Shown here: positions 34,876 to 46,787 of the stretch, one piece after another | Layout of the letters: each line of letters starts with the position of its first letter | How positions within the stretch are numbered: position 1 is the first letter of the stretch | Source of the DNA: Protopterus annectens | Taxonomy: Eukaryota; Chordata; Ceratodontiformes; Protopteridae | Assembly (NCBI RefSeq): GCF_019279795.1 | Contig: NC_056725.1 | Span: 1,611,701,359-1,611,765,358, forward strand | Length of the DNA stretch: 64,000 bases | Reading direction: 5' to 3' | Notes under the pieces: generated by a model | Seen by the model: the letters and a program-made list of their open reading frames with translations, nothing else | Database searches by the model: none | What the model was told of the DNA's origin: nothing | Position numbers and translations under genes: made by a program

Positions 34876-35340
34876 TTATTTATTTTATTTATTGACATTT
34901 GATTACTGGGAAAGTCGGACTGTGTGGGAGTCCATTTTCAGTGGAGGACTGGGGAGAAAAGCTCCAAAGTATTGCATAACATTTTAAGAATAATAGTTTT
35001 ACAAATGTTAGAAATAATGCAATAAGCAAATGCAGTTTAAATAATTATACCAAATTAGACATAATATGATAACATCAGTTAAGTGTAGTTACAAGTTATA
35101 TGACAATGATTTAACAGTTAAGAGAACTTTTTTTCATGTGTATAGAGAAATTAAAGGTAAGTTAGTACAATAAAAAAGAAACTGAATTACAAAATGAGAG
35201 AAAACCAGGCTTATGGTATACTTATAGAGAAAGCCAGGGATGACAAATTGATAGAAGTCAGGAAGTGAGTAAAAGAAGGGAGAGTAAGAAGATGTAAGGT
35301 AAGGTAAGACTAGGTAATTGTCCACATTTAAAGATACAGG
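34876..35340 (-). mobile_element. L2-type LINE 3' end, reverse orientation
   Basis: Begins TTTATTTATTTTATTTATT and continues with CTGGGAAAGTCGGACTGTG, TTTTCAGTGGAGGACTGGGG and AGAAAAGCTCC, the complement of the L2 tail. The part beyond 35000 is A/G-rich on the plus strand, as expected for L2 3' UTR, but has no readable RT. A 14-bp G run lies at 35339-35352. Confidence 0.65.
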
Positions 35341-35440
35341 GGGGGGGGGGGGTTCAGTAAAGCCTGCATGATCATTTTTGATGTAAACAGTTTTAGATTT
35401 AGTAAACTCCATGTAGCGGCGTGCACTCACACACAATCAT

Positions 35441-36587
35441 GGAAACAACTGTGGCATGGAAACAGCAGTATAAGTTGCTGAATTGTATGCTAATGAACCA
35501 TATCAACACAGTGAAGCAATTCAACAAGTTGTAAAGCAACTGTGTAGACTCTGTGCTCATGTTGGCCATGTATTCAAAAGTTTTCCGAATACAGCCATGC
35601 AAAGGACTCTACACGGAAACAAGAGCAAGTAAATATCCATACAATTGTACAAAACAGACCCTAACATGTAACCCACCACACACATCACGACATTGGCAGG
35701 CATGTTGGATGCTAGAAAAGTATATTAACAATAGCAACAATCCCTTTTTAAGTGCTACAACATAAATGCAGCTTTGCACCTCCACCCCCAAATGAACAAT
35801 GTACTTGTAACTAATGTAGACAGCTAAAAGTGTAAACACTATGAAACATAAAATCAAAAACCTGCATTCCTTTGTGTAGATATATATCTCAGTAATATCT
35901 TCCCTTGACTGTACAACATTGGGCTCCCATTCAGTTTCATTGCCTACATGGTTACCAGCCATGTAGATTCAGAGCTGTCAGCATGGTGAAGATGTAAATG
36001 AGGACAAAACTCATTAGAACTGCTGAATGACAAAGTCTTATAATCTTGTAGGGTGTTGACTTTGTGTAGGCGCTTCCATAGTGTTCATGTTGAAAGCATG
36101 ACAACAGTGAATGATGACATCAAGGGGGTGTATCAAGTTACACTTATATAGGTGTACTGTAGATCTCTGAAGTGCAAGAGTGCCTGTAAGCAGTGCACAA
36201 TCCACAAGTTCTGTGTCATCCTTTTTATTGTTTGTTAAACTGTATCATATCTGTCCACATTAAGTTAAATTTTATTTTTTAATTTTCATCTTTATGCAAT
36301 GCGGTGCTTAGCAATACCAGAGGTAACACAGCAATGAATGGCGGGTTTCTCAATACTTGTCATATAAGTATTCCTTTGGCAGCATGTGTATGTGTAGGGC
36401 TAGCATATAGAAGGTCATAGGTTCTACTACAGGGTCTGCAACCTTCCTTCCACCTTTTTGAGCTGCAAGTTTATGTGATATCACAGGTACAGACAAAAGT
36501 AATAAGTTTCCCTGTGTTCACCTTATTTCAGCGTCAATATGTGCAGTGTTGGTACTTGCAGCAGTGTGTAGGTGTACAACAAGATAT
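35441..36587. other. Intronic sequence, nothing recognised
   Basis: Open frames here show no domain, no splice context and no homology that I recognise. Confidence 0.4.
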
Positions 36588-36885
36588 ATTACCACTTTGT
36601 TTTTATATATTCTAATTGTTTTCTAACTTCTTGTGTAACCTTTGTATGTCTGTCCATGAGAACTGTGAGTCCCTACTAGGGAACACTTCTAAACCAATGT
36701 ACATAAGGTATATTACCACTTTTTTATATATTCTAATTGTTTTCAAACTTCTTGTGTAACCTTTTGTATGTTTGACTATGTGGAGCATTTCTCCCCAGGC
36801 CTCCGCTGAAAATGGACATGTATCCAGTCGGACTATCCCGATAAACAAATGTAAAATAAATAAAATAAATAAATAATGGGCACCA
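36588..36885 (+). mobile_element. L2-type LINE 3' tail with internal duplication
   Basis: The tail reads TGGAGCATTTCTCCCCAGGC, CTCCGCTGAAAATGG, CCAGTCGGACTATCCCG and AATAAATAAATAA. Immediately upstream a segment of about 65 bp (TATATTCTAATTGTTTTC, AACTTCTTGTGTAACC) occurs twice, at 36588-36652 and 36712-36776. Confidence 0.75.
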
Positions 36886-37689
36886 ATGGAGTTGATATAT
36901 TCAGTAAAGTAGCAGAAGTTTTCATAGGTGCTAATTATACCATAAGCAAGTGATTGTCAGTATGGCGGAGCTATTCAGCAATACCTATAAACCCGCCATG
37001 TAGCCTACATTCTGTTTTTTCCAGTATACTTCAATACCTTGGAAGTAGAGACAAGGAAATATTAGGTGTGAAATAAAATTGTCTCAACTGCTGTATTTGC
37101 AAGGTAAGTCCTGAACCTGGAATATATTTTTTAATAATTTTATGGCATATCCTTCTATATCTTGACTTGGTGAAGCAGTGAAATAAATAGTGGAGAATTT
37201 GTACAAAAAGTACCTTAACATGTGACAACAGACACTTGTTTTACTTATGTGTTTCAATTACTAAGGTTTTCTTTCTTATTCCTCTGGTTTTTGATTTCGC
37301 TTTTTGCATGATGTGTCTCATAGCGTAAACAGCGTAAGTGGGTAATAGCTGTGTTTTATCTTATTTGCATGAAGAGCAGCAGACCAACTACGAAGCAGAT
37401 GGCCAAAAATGATAACCAAATTAAATTAATGCCCTTGGCCATAATGAAAACCTGGAGTACAGATGCTACTGCATTCTATTACAGAGTGTGCAACCTTTGT
37501 TTTACTGCTGTGACACTGCAGTTTACAGCAATGCAGTGTAACACAGACAACTGTTTCCTCAACATTCTTCTGGCAACAGGTGTAAGTGTAGGACTGCCAT
37601 GCACATGGTCCTTGGCTCTAATATACTTTGTTCCACATAATATTATTTTTACTGATGTTGGCAGTGTTGCTCATGTTTGCATACCACTT
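36886..37689. other. Intronic sequence, nothing recognised
   Basis: An open frame at 37351-37719 has no recognisable domain, and its end overlaps the start of the Penelope-like fragment in another frame. Confidence 0.4.
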
Positions 37690-38215
37690 ACCTACTCTAA
37701 AAGGGATAGTATACATTAGTGTTTGCAGTGGGTGTCCAGAATTTTATACAGGAATGACAACCAGAACTTTACAGGAGAGAATCAGAGAGCATCAGTATGC
37801 AACTGAGAAAGGAGACAGTAACAATACCTTATACAAACATTCGACTGAATGTATTAATAACAAGAAATTTATTTTTTCGATTTTAGAACAAATTTATCCA
37901 AATTTAAGAGGAAGTGATTTTAAAAACAGTATTGAACAGAGAGAGACATACTGGAAAATCAAATTGAATGCTGACAAAAAACAGGTTTAAATGAAAGTAT
38001 AAACATCAAATCTTTTTTAAAAAAACAGAAGGCTGTGTTTGAACAACTAATATTGCTGCTTAGCTTTTAAATTGAATGATTAGTTAATGTGTTAATTGTT
38101 TTATAGTAATGGTTATAAAAACTGGTGCTTTTAAATTGAAATTCATGCATTTGTTCTGAAGAAGTCCAAGAGACAAAAGCATTGAAATAAAGTGCATTAC
38201 GCTCATTTGAAGTTT
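37690..38215 (+). mobile_element. Penelope-like element 3' end: GIY-YIG nuclease and tail
   Basis: From about 37706 the frame ending at 37990 reads IVYISVCSGCPEFYTGMTTR, TLQERIREHQYATEKGDSNN, then TLYKHSTECINN and a conserved Glu (EQRETYWKIKLN). This is the GIY-YIG nuclease with both Cys of the CxxC pair, Arg, His and Glu present and about 95 codons open. GIY is degenerate as VYI, and YIG as YTG. The RT is absent (5' truncation). The tail holds TATAAAAACTGGTGCTTTTA (38115), CTGAAGAAGTCC (38156) and ATTGAAATAAAG (38181). Confidence 0.85.
38156..38181 (+). ncRNA. Candidate hammerhead-like core in the Penelope-like tail
   Basis: CTGAAGA is followed by a possible short stem GTC/GAC with a five-base loop and then AAAAGC. 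Hammerhead ribozymes have CTGANGA, stem II, GAAA, and are known in Penelope-like elements. Here the GAAA reads CAAAA, so this copy is probably inactive. Confidence 0.35.
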
Positions 38216-38863
38216 TTGTTTTATTAGTGGTGATTACTGCTTCATTCCAATGGGCCAGTATTTTTCAATGTTTTGTTTTGTTTTACAATAAAAGTTGAAG
38301 TAATAAACAATAAAACAGCCATTAAACACATACAATAACCATGCAAGACTCTAAAATAAAACTATATACACTATACAACAAGTGCTACAAAAATAGAAAA
38401 AACAGATGGTAAATGGAAAAAAGGAGGGAAAAAAGAAAAACAGAGTCATATTGCATAGATAGTAAAAGGATATAAATTTGACTTAACACAAACATCTGCA
38501 TACTATCACCACTGGAAAAAAGTGTACTGGGGCAGGGAAACTTAGCCTAAGTTAATCTTTTAATATATGTTCTAGGAGAAATGTCCAGTATTTCTGATAA
38601 AAGGAACGCTTATTCCTACTCTTTGTTGAAAGTTTATGTGAGGTTATATACTTAATGGCTATATTTCTGAAGCCTATCCAAGAAAGTTTAGAAGGGTCCA
38701 ACCAATTCTGGGTAATGTATAATTTAATTAAGGTGAAAAGTGTAATTACGATATACAATTGTTGTTTTAGCAGCCTATGTGTGTTGATATTAAGAATAGC
38801 AAACTCCCAAGACAGCGTTGGTTTTTCATAGCCCATTTTTTCTAGTCTTACCTTCAAAGAACA

Positions 38864-39640
38864 CTAGAGTTTATACGTGCATTTACAGTTCCAAAAAATA
38901 TGTAGTAGATCAGCTCTGGGAAATGGACAGCATGAGCATTTAGGGATGATACTTGGATTAAAAGCATTAAGTTTTACTGCTGTATAATATGCATTATTAT
39001 TAATTATTAATTGCATATAAATGAGATTCTTGAATGGAGTCAGTCTGAGAGTGGATTCAATTGCTCGGGACTTCTGCTCGTCCATGAGATCTTTGTTCAT
39101 TTCAACCCAATATTTAGAATATAATAGAGATGATTGGTACTTAATCAAGGTAAATAATTTATAGACATTTGATACCATCTTTTTTGTAAGATAGATTTTT
39201 AAATAATGTTATACAAGTATTAATATCAGATTTGTTAATATTTAAAGTTGCTGTCAAGGCCGGTGTGTGCTCTCTGATTTGTCATGGTATCATTGTATAG
39301 CTTTTATGTAAATTTAAGCCTAATCTAACTTGATCAAGGGATTTCTCTCTATATTTTTGAATATCCCATAAGCTACAGTCTTTAATTAATAAGTGGGTAT
39401 TTTTCCAAGTGTATCATATTATTATTTAATTTAATGTTTGGGTTTAAGTGAATAGACTGTGGCAAGATAAACGTCTTTTTCAAGTTTAAGGTTTCCAGGA
39501 GATTCTGAAATACTCTGATTTTGTGTGTTAGAAAGGAGTGCAGTTTTGGCTTTCTACAGTTTTCTAGTTTAAGAAAGGGAAGAGCTTTTGGATTGATATT
39601 AGTTGCTTTAGCCTGTTCATTCCAAATTTCCACCCAAAGT
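38864..39640 (-). pseudogene. L1/Tx1-like ORF2 C-terminal part
   Basis: The frame at 39178-38864 reads YWVEMNKDLMDEQKSRAIES, YYTAVKLNAFNP, then CSCCPFPRADLLHIFWNC, a Cys-rich block with His before Trp-x-Cys as in the L1 ORF2 C-terminus. The frame at 39633-39382 (EIWNEQAKATNINPKALPFL) is the preceding region. Confidence 0.75.
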
Positions 39641-39649
39641 GGCGTCCAT

Positions 39650-40168
39650 TCTTAGGTTCATAGGTAGGTACTAGGCTGTCGGACCTGGGGCCTATACAAG
39701 CCCAGCCAAAATGGCACCCTGGCTTTTGCCACTCAAGAAAATTATTTTCCTGTGCCGCTGTTGTGCAGAGCCTCAGAGGTGATCCCCAGGGTGAATTTCC
39801 TATTTTCCATCCAATCATCAACATTTTTCTTTAAGAGTGCTAATGAGGAGCTTTGTTTGATATAGATAGGTAGTTTATTCCAGAGTATGGGAAGTCTCTG
39901 GGACAGGAATCTATCCCTCCAGCATGTTCTGTTTATTGTGGTGACAAGGTTTAGGTCCCTAGAGCATGTAGCTCGGAGGGATTGGGATTTCTTTAAGTGG
40001 AGCATGTCCAACAGCTCTGGGTTTGACATAGCTTTGTATGTTAGGCAGAGATCACCACTGAGTAGGCGATATGCGACCAAGTAAAGCTGGAGTTTTTTGA
40101 GACGGTCTGTGTAGGGCATCTGTTTGAGGCTGGTAATCCTCTTTGTGAGGTATTTCTTTACTATTGGT
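39650..40168 (-). mobile_element. CR1-type LINE 3' end, nested in the L1
   Basis: The frame 40119-39742 reads YLVAYRLLSGDLCLTYKAMS, NRTCWRDRFLSQRLPILWN and ENRKFTLGITSEALHNSGTG, then a stop. The 3' end near 39655 is the complement of the CCTATGAA tail with CTAGTACC. It is open for 125 codons and closest to the copy at 52470-52957. It is younger than the L1 it interrupts. Confidence 0.9.
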
Positions 40169-40462
40169 GCTAAATTCTGAAATTTGTATTAATCTTTTAG
40201 GACAAATTATGTCTTAATACAGTTTGGCAGGCCAAGCCCTCTTTCCCTGTAGGATATATAAGTTTTAAATAACTTTTTCTGACTGATTTGGGATGCCATA
40301 GGAATTTAGTCAATTATACATTTATTTTATGAAAACACCTTTTTGGTACAATCATATTTGATGCATTAAATTGTTTAGGTAGAATGTTAATTTTAATTAC
40401 TACAGCTTTAGACAGGCGTGATAATTTCATTAACCTCCATCTATGAGTGTCTTGTAGAATAT

Positions 40463-41770
40463 TCAGGTTTTATATAGGTTACTGTATCTCATAGATTGAA
40501 GCTTATACTCAAAAGTTATATCTAAATATTTAAATGCACATTCAATATCAGTAGTAGATTCTAGAAAGTATGTTTCATTGTGACTAGAAGGGTTTATTTG
40601 AAAAATATGTAATTTAGATTTATTTATTTCATAGTTGAAAATTGTAGATACCTTGCCAATTGAACTTAAGATTGTATTTAAATCTGTGTTAGGGAGTTCA
40701 AAATATATATTTAGATTATCAGCAAATGCTGATAAAGTTACTTTAATAATTAATATCTTAGTGATATGATGAAATGTTTCTGAGATATGTATAAAAATAA
40801 GGGCCCAATATATAGTTAAAAAGGTAAGGGGATAGGGGGCATCCCTGTCCGATCCCATCTGAAATCTTAATAAGATTTGAAGCTAATTTATTTATATAGA
40901 GAGATGTATATAAGTTGTAAAGTATTTTCATCAGTTCAATGAACTCCCTTGTAATATTATAATAAAGCAGTATTGTAAATGAAAATTTAAATCTACTTTA
41001 TCAAATGCTTTGCACGCATCCAATATGAGGTTGTATCTCAGATTTCTGTCATGTTTAAGGAGTTGGATCATTGAATCTAGCATCAGAGTATTTTAGCAAA
41101 TCTGCCTATTATTCATAAAGTCAGCTTGTTCCGATGAAATAATCTTATGCAGCACCTTTTTAGGTCTTTCTGCTAATAGTGTGGACACAATCTTTATGTC
41201 TACATATATCATTGAGCGTGGTCTATAATTGAGTGGATTAGATTTATCAGAGTTATGCTTTGGAGTAAAAAATTGTTTATGACTTGTTTAAATAAAGATC
41301 AGTGACCATGTTGTCTTATATATTTGAAAGTTATCAAGAGAATATTTGATAACTTTTGGACAAAGGTCTTAAAAAAATCCACTGCATACCCATCGGGACC
41401 AGGAGCTTTGCTTGGTTTTAACTTATTGATAGCATTAGGAATTTCTTGTTGCATGAAGGGGGCTTAAGACATTATTTTTGTAATTCACCAATTTTTGTGG
41501 GGGAAATTGAATTAGTTAAGAAAACATTTACAAAAATTGTAGCTTGATTTTTAGGTGGACTATAGATCTTTGTTTACATCATTTCAAAGATATTCAGAAT
41601 TTCCTGATCAGCATTAAAAGTTTTGCCTTCAAATTGCATTAAAGATAACTTGGGGATTACCTGTTTAATATTAATAATTCTTGCTAGTATCCCTGAAGTA
41701 GATTGTGCCCCTTCAAAATATTTAGCCAAAAGTTTTATTTCTTGAAATGTATATTGTTGTTGGTGCATTA
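40463..41770 (-). pseudogene. L1/Tx1-like ORF2 RT region, broken
   Basis: Read backwards from 41768: QQQYTFQEIKLLAKYFEGAQ (linker), then INKLKPSKAPGPDGYAVDFF near 41425-41365, and ILDACKAFDKVDLNF near 41030-40990. The frame 40858-40463 has CPLTFLTIYWALI-like and SAFADNLNIYFELPNT residues, in which the second catalytic Asp of F/YADD is replaced by Asn, followed by INKSKLHIFQINP. All L1 RT landmarks are in order but spread over several frames. Confidence 0.75.
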
Positions 41771-42069
41771 GTTATAATTCTTTCTGTAATTTATTTAGTT
41801 GGGATTCTAATTTTGAATCCTGGGTAGTTTTGAATGATCCTTTCTATCTCATTTAGTTTAGCTATTAGTTTTATTTTTTTCTCTTTAGATAACTTCATGT
41901 AATATGTTGTTTTTTGAATTAAAACTCCTCTAATTCTAGCTTTACATGCTGCCCATTGCATATCATAAGGGATATTAACATTTACTATACTATTCTCTAG
42001 TTATTCCACTATATTTGTTATTTCTTGAACCACATCTTCTTTGTTCAATATGTTGGGATTTAGGGGACA

Positions 42070-43825
42070 ATTCTAGCCTTTCTAAAATAATGGAAAATTG
42101 CATTAAAATTCAACTCATGGATTACCTATCCCAAAACCAACTACTTTCCACAACTCAGCATGGATTCTGCCCTGGCCATAGTACTACAACTGCTCTCCTA
42201 TCCTTCCTAGACACTGTTAACCACAACTATAATGATGGTAAATGTGTCTCTGCACTCTTTCTTGATCTCTCTAAAGCTTTCTACACCATCTCCCATCCTC
42301 TCCTCTTTTCCAAGCTCTCACACCTAGGCTTGGCCATACCTATCCTTAACTGGTTCACCAGTTACCTCACAAACAGACAACAATCCACCAAATGGTTGCA
42401 CTCTTTCTCTCCTTTTCACATTACTTCTACTGGAGTTCCCCAAGGATCCATCTTAGGCGCCCTCCTGTTCAGTATTTTTATTAATGACTTTCACTCCACT
42501 CTCACTCATGCATCTGTAGTTCAATACATGGATGATTCTACTATTATCTGCTCTGGTAACTCTGAAACCAAACTGCTGATCATCACCCAGAATGCTTTCT
42601 CTATTATCAAAACCTGGATGACAAATAATCACCTCGCCCTCAACCCAAATAAAACAAAACTCTTGCTCTTTACGCCCAAAAAAAGTACCACCATTAATAA
42701 ATCTGATTTCATAATTTTCTCCTCCAACAAGGCTGCCTTAGAGGTAATTTCCCATACTAAGTTACTTGGCATAACCTTAAATGACAACGTATCCTGTAAC
42801 CTTTGACCAACACATCCACAACACCATAAAAAAAAGAAAACGCAAAAACTTGGTACCCTCTACCGACATAGACACTTTTTAAACTACTCTACTAAAAAAA
42901 CACTTGCCCAAACTTTTCTCCTACCTTCTCTCCTCTATGGTGCCCCCATTCTGAAAAACATCCAATCATCATTAAAAAATAAAATGGAGAGCTGCTATAA
43001 CAAAATTGCTAAATTCGTTACTAGAGAAAAATATTCCTCTCACTACTGTCACCCATTACAATACCTGAACTGACTAGAACTTCCACAATACCTAACTTAC
43101 ATACAACTAGCCATATCATGCAAATTAATCTATAATTCCTCCAAATGCCCAGCCCTGACTTCACTTCTGACTCTTTATCAACCAAACCATTCGCTAAGAT
43201 ATGATAATCAATCACTTATCCAAGTTAAGAGACCTAAGCTGCCTGCAGGCCAATACCTTTACTCTTTCACTGTAGCTAAATTCTGGAATGCCCTTCCATC
43301 TTCTCTACGGACTATAAATACTGCCCCGTCATTTAAAAAATCACTCTACCAACATCTCTCCTCTCATTGGCTATGCCCTTGCACCATCCCCAATTCCTCA
43401 GTCACCTGATTTCTAACCTGACTCATCTCTCAGATGCCCACATCCTTCTTCACTCATCCTTAATCACAGCACAGTGTGCCTCACCCTGCCTTGTGTAAGT
43501 GCAGATTATCATTATCTGTCTGATCTACTGAATACCTGCCAAGCATTCGAGTTTTCCACAAAATGTTGCTATACATTGCCTATGTTACTGTGTCACTTCT
43601 GACTTCTATATTATTCTATTGTATATTGTTAAATGCTGTTATTACTCTTGTATATTGTTAAATGCTGTTATTAACTCTCTAAATAATCTCTTAATTATGT
43701 ACATTGGTTTTTTTTGGAGCTTTTCTCCCTGGGCCTCCAATGAAAATGGGTTCATTTCAGCCCAGTGGACTTTCCTGGTTAACACAAGCAAATAAATAAA
43801 TAATAATAAATAAATAAGTTTTAAT
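42070..43825 (+). mobile_element. L2-type LINE, 3' half with RT, nested in the L1
   Basis: An open frame to 42806 reads SLSKIMENCIKIQLMDYLSQ, TTQHGFCPGHSTTTALLSFL, ALFLDLSKAFYTISHPLLFS, TSTGVPQGSILGALLFSIFI and QYMDDSTIICSGN. These are RT blocks 2-5, with YMDD at about 42522-42533. A frameshift follows near 42790. The C-terminus is readable to KFWNALPSSLRTINTAPSF near 43280. The 3' UTR ends TGGAGCTTTTCTCCCTGGGC, GCCCAGTGGACTTTCCTGG and AATAAATAA repeats, the reference tail for the other L2 remnants here. The 5' half is absent. Confidence 0.88.
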
Positions 43826-43942
43826 GTAATTTTGGAGTGGTCCGGAAAAAAAATCTTGGTTCTGTTAAGCACCTAATTTCTCCCCTCTGAAAAGTTTCTG
43901 AAATTAGAAAAAAGTTCATTCTTGAGCAAGATTTGTAGCATT

Positions 43943-44520
43943 TTAAGTACTATGTAAATTTGTTTTTTTTGATAGGACATTACCATCCAATGAAGAATGA
44001 GCTATACGATTAAAATAATACATTAGGTCAGCTAGAGAAAATGAAGCTGAACTGTTATAGGAGTTACATCGGCTAGTTCTGTCTGTTAATGGGTCTAATA
44101 CTATGTTCCAGTCACCACCCAACATGTAATAGTAATCAGGGAATCTATTTAGTAGATTGTAAATTTCAAGAATAAAATCTTGCTGTTTTGAACACAGGCC
44201 ATATAAATTTAGACACAAGATAGGTTTTGGGAAATATGAATTACAAGATACAAAAAAGCACCATCTACCATTTATATCCGATTCATAAGAAACAGATTGA
44301 TCTTGAAAAGATTTTTTAACTAGAATTGCCACTTCCTTGGAATTCAAGTTACACCCTGATGCATTAATACATTTTATCCATTTTTTCAACAGGTGCATTC
44401 CTTAAAGAAAAGCACATTGGCTTTAGATTTAAATGCTAAGTGCATGAGTAACTTTTTCCCCTTATTGTGCAAGCCACTTACATTGCAAGAATCAATTACC
44501 CACATTTCTTTACTATTATT
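43943..44520 (-). pseudogene. L1/Tx1-like ORF2 endonuclease domain
   Basis: Starting near 44515 the minus strand reads MWVIDSCNVSGLHNKGKKLL, then after a stop LKKWIKCINASGCNLNSKEV, LCLNLYGLCSKQQDF and MLGGDWNIVLDPLTDRTS (about 44130-44075). N in NVSGL, N-LY and GDWN correspond to AP-endonuclease active-site positions. The catalytic Glu block reads FFKECT (normally QET). The L2 insertion begins about 120 bp beyond. Confidence 0.82.
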
Positions 44521-44540
44521 TCTACCTGATTCAGCTTTAT

Positions 44541-46250
44541 TTTAGTGTTTTTTCTCCATATTGTAATAAACAAAATATATCAAATTAGCAGGATTTACCT
44601 TTAAGATTGTAGCACTTATTCCTTTCAGAACTACCCCAGTAAGTAACCACCTATCCGTCCTATCTGAAAGAGAGTAACATATCAGGATAAGGGTACATAG
44701 GGCAAACTTGACAAGAAAAAGTGTATTAACCCCTGAATCCCTCTTTAATGAATTACTTACAGTTTTTAAAAAAGTTTTGTATAAAAATCTAGGCATTCCC
44801 AGATTCGCCATCCTTAAGCAATAAGCCAGTAACCCATCAGCTCCTAGATAAAAAAAACTAGTGCCAAAAAGAACATATTTTCATTTCACTGAGAGGAATT
44901 TTAACATTTAAATAGCAACAGTTCAAAACTCTAGTTCAAAATGCTTTTTGCTTTAGATACCACTGCATAAGAATGAAAAAATATATTTACAACATTGGTA
45001 CTATAACTGCTGACCTCAAGAAAAGTAGCTGTTAGTTTAAATTATAAGGGCCAAAATATACAATGTTGGAATAGAATTAAATATTCTTACCAACTTGTGA
45101 TTACACAAAGCATATTCATTATCTGATTATAAACAAGACTTTATAATACAACTAAGCATTTGTAAATATAGGTAAATAACTGCAGAGATTAGATTCCTAA
45201 CAGCTTTTCGTATTTTCTTTACACTTATATGACACAGGGAGATTGGGAAAACTACACTTAAAATAAAATTTGCATAAATGTAATTAACCACGAAATAGTA
45301 TTATTTGAACCCAGCAAAAAACATAAATGTATATTTTATATAACTGATCTAGTGTTCAAAAAAAATTAAAGCAACAGAAGAGCAATATTTTAACCCAGTC
45401 ATATCAAATATGTCAAAACATGTTTATCGATCAGACAGATTTTGTAAAACAACATTATTTATCAACTTAGTCTTGTCTTGACCACTTCTCATCTTATATT
45501 TGCATACTTAAAAGGTCATCCAATTAACAACAAATCTATGTATTATATGGAATATTTAGTTAACAAGTCATTTAAGCTTAATAACTTCATAGCCCATTTT
45601 GGGACTATCCATTCAGCAAGTTGCAACTCTACAGCATTTATATTTTGCTTAGAAGCTAATGACATTTTAATCTAAAATCTTTCACTTTCCTTTTGCATAA
45701 AAAAACAAATAGGAAGAGGAAGGAATAATATAGCCAACAACTATAAGTAAATCTTCAAATAGAACATTTATGAAAGCAATTCTCAGCATTCAGAGTTGTT
45801 TTTAAACATTTGAGATGTTACAGTGCTTGCCATTGATTAAAATAAGAGCTTACACTCACAGCTTCAGCATCCTCTTTTTGAAAAATGCTGAAAATTCTGC
45901 CTGAAACCAATCTAATTATTAGCTAATAAAACAGTAAAATTTAATAAGACCAGTTTTGCATATCCCCAGTGCATAGCTTACATGTGGCAGTTATATAATG
46001 ACTTTAGCAGGCCAAAAGTGCTTCCGAGCATCACAGATCCATTTCTACATGAAGGTATACACAGTGACTTTAAGAGGATCAAAAGAAAGGTGTTACTGCA
46101 AATCAGGTTTCCCTGCAAATAGAACTTAGAGTAATGTACCTGTCTCAATTTTCAATGTTAAGGAGTCATTTCCGGTTGGATCAGAGACCTTGGAAAACTA
46201 CAGTTTTATATCTTTTTAGGCACAATAATCACTACATTTTTATTTCCATA
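44541..46250 (-). other. Long spacer between L1 ORF1 and ORF2 remnants
   Basis: L1-type elements normally have short inter-ORF spacing; here it is 1.7 kb, AT-rich and without RT or recognised repeat. An open frame at 44811-44542 has no domain. An undetected insertion or a long spacer of this family could explain it. Confidence 0.4.
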
Positions 46251-46255
46251 TCCAC

Positions 46256-46745
46256 TCAAGACTCCGGGATTTTGCAAAACTTAAAAAAAAAAACTGCTTT
46301 GGCCTCTCGAGGTGAGTTGAATGTGTATTTGTGATCCTTATGCTGAAATGCCAGTGTATTTGAGTATTTCATTTGAAATGTAATATTGTGGTTAATTAAG
46401 TATGCACAATATGGGGACAGTTGTTGCCTTTTTTGCTTTATCTGCATATGAACATTTTGGGTGAAGGTAATTTTATTGCTGTTCCAGGTTATGGACTTTT
46501 TGGCTTTGGCTGCCATCAGAACTTTTTGAACATCTTGAAAATGTAAGAGTTTAGCATATACTTGTCTAGGTTTGGCAGGGTGCTGGTTGTTATGAAGTGA
46601 CCAATGGGCTCTTTTAATGATTATTTTCAAAGCAGCAGTGTCATTCTAAAGCAGGCAATCATGGCTTTGTTTGAGGGTATGAATTAATTGTTGCTGTTTA
46701 TATTTTTCTGGTGTGCTTCTAGGTCAGTTAACTTTAATTGGATTT
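46256..46745 (-). pseudogene. L1/Tx1-like ORF1 remnant (C-terminal domain)
   Basis: The minus strand from 46630 reads KIIIKRAHWSLHNNQHPAKP, VYAKLLHFQDVQKVLMAAKA, SPYCAYLINHNITFQMKYSN and HKYTFNSPREAKAVFFF, the C-terminal RNA-binding domain of L1 ORF1 (transposase-22 family). Upstream near 46745-46690 a short amphipathic MEIQLKLTDLEAHQKNI segment looks like the end of the coiled coil. The RNA-recognition domain that should lie between them is missing, so this copy has an internal deletion. Confidence 0.75.
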
Positions 46746-46787
46746 CCATAATCATTGCACTTTTTATTTCAATAGAATACTCCAACA

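Noticed and set aside
35609-35962. 117-codon minus-strand frame
   Set aside because: No recognisable domain, no splice or promoter context; consistent with chance.
37351-37719. 122-codon plus-strand frame upstream of the GIY-YIG domain
   Set aside because: Not Penelope RT sequence and in a different frame from the nuclease; no domain recognised.
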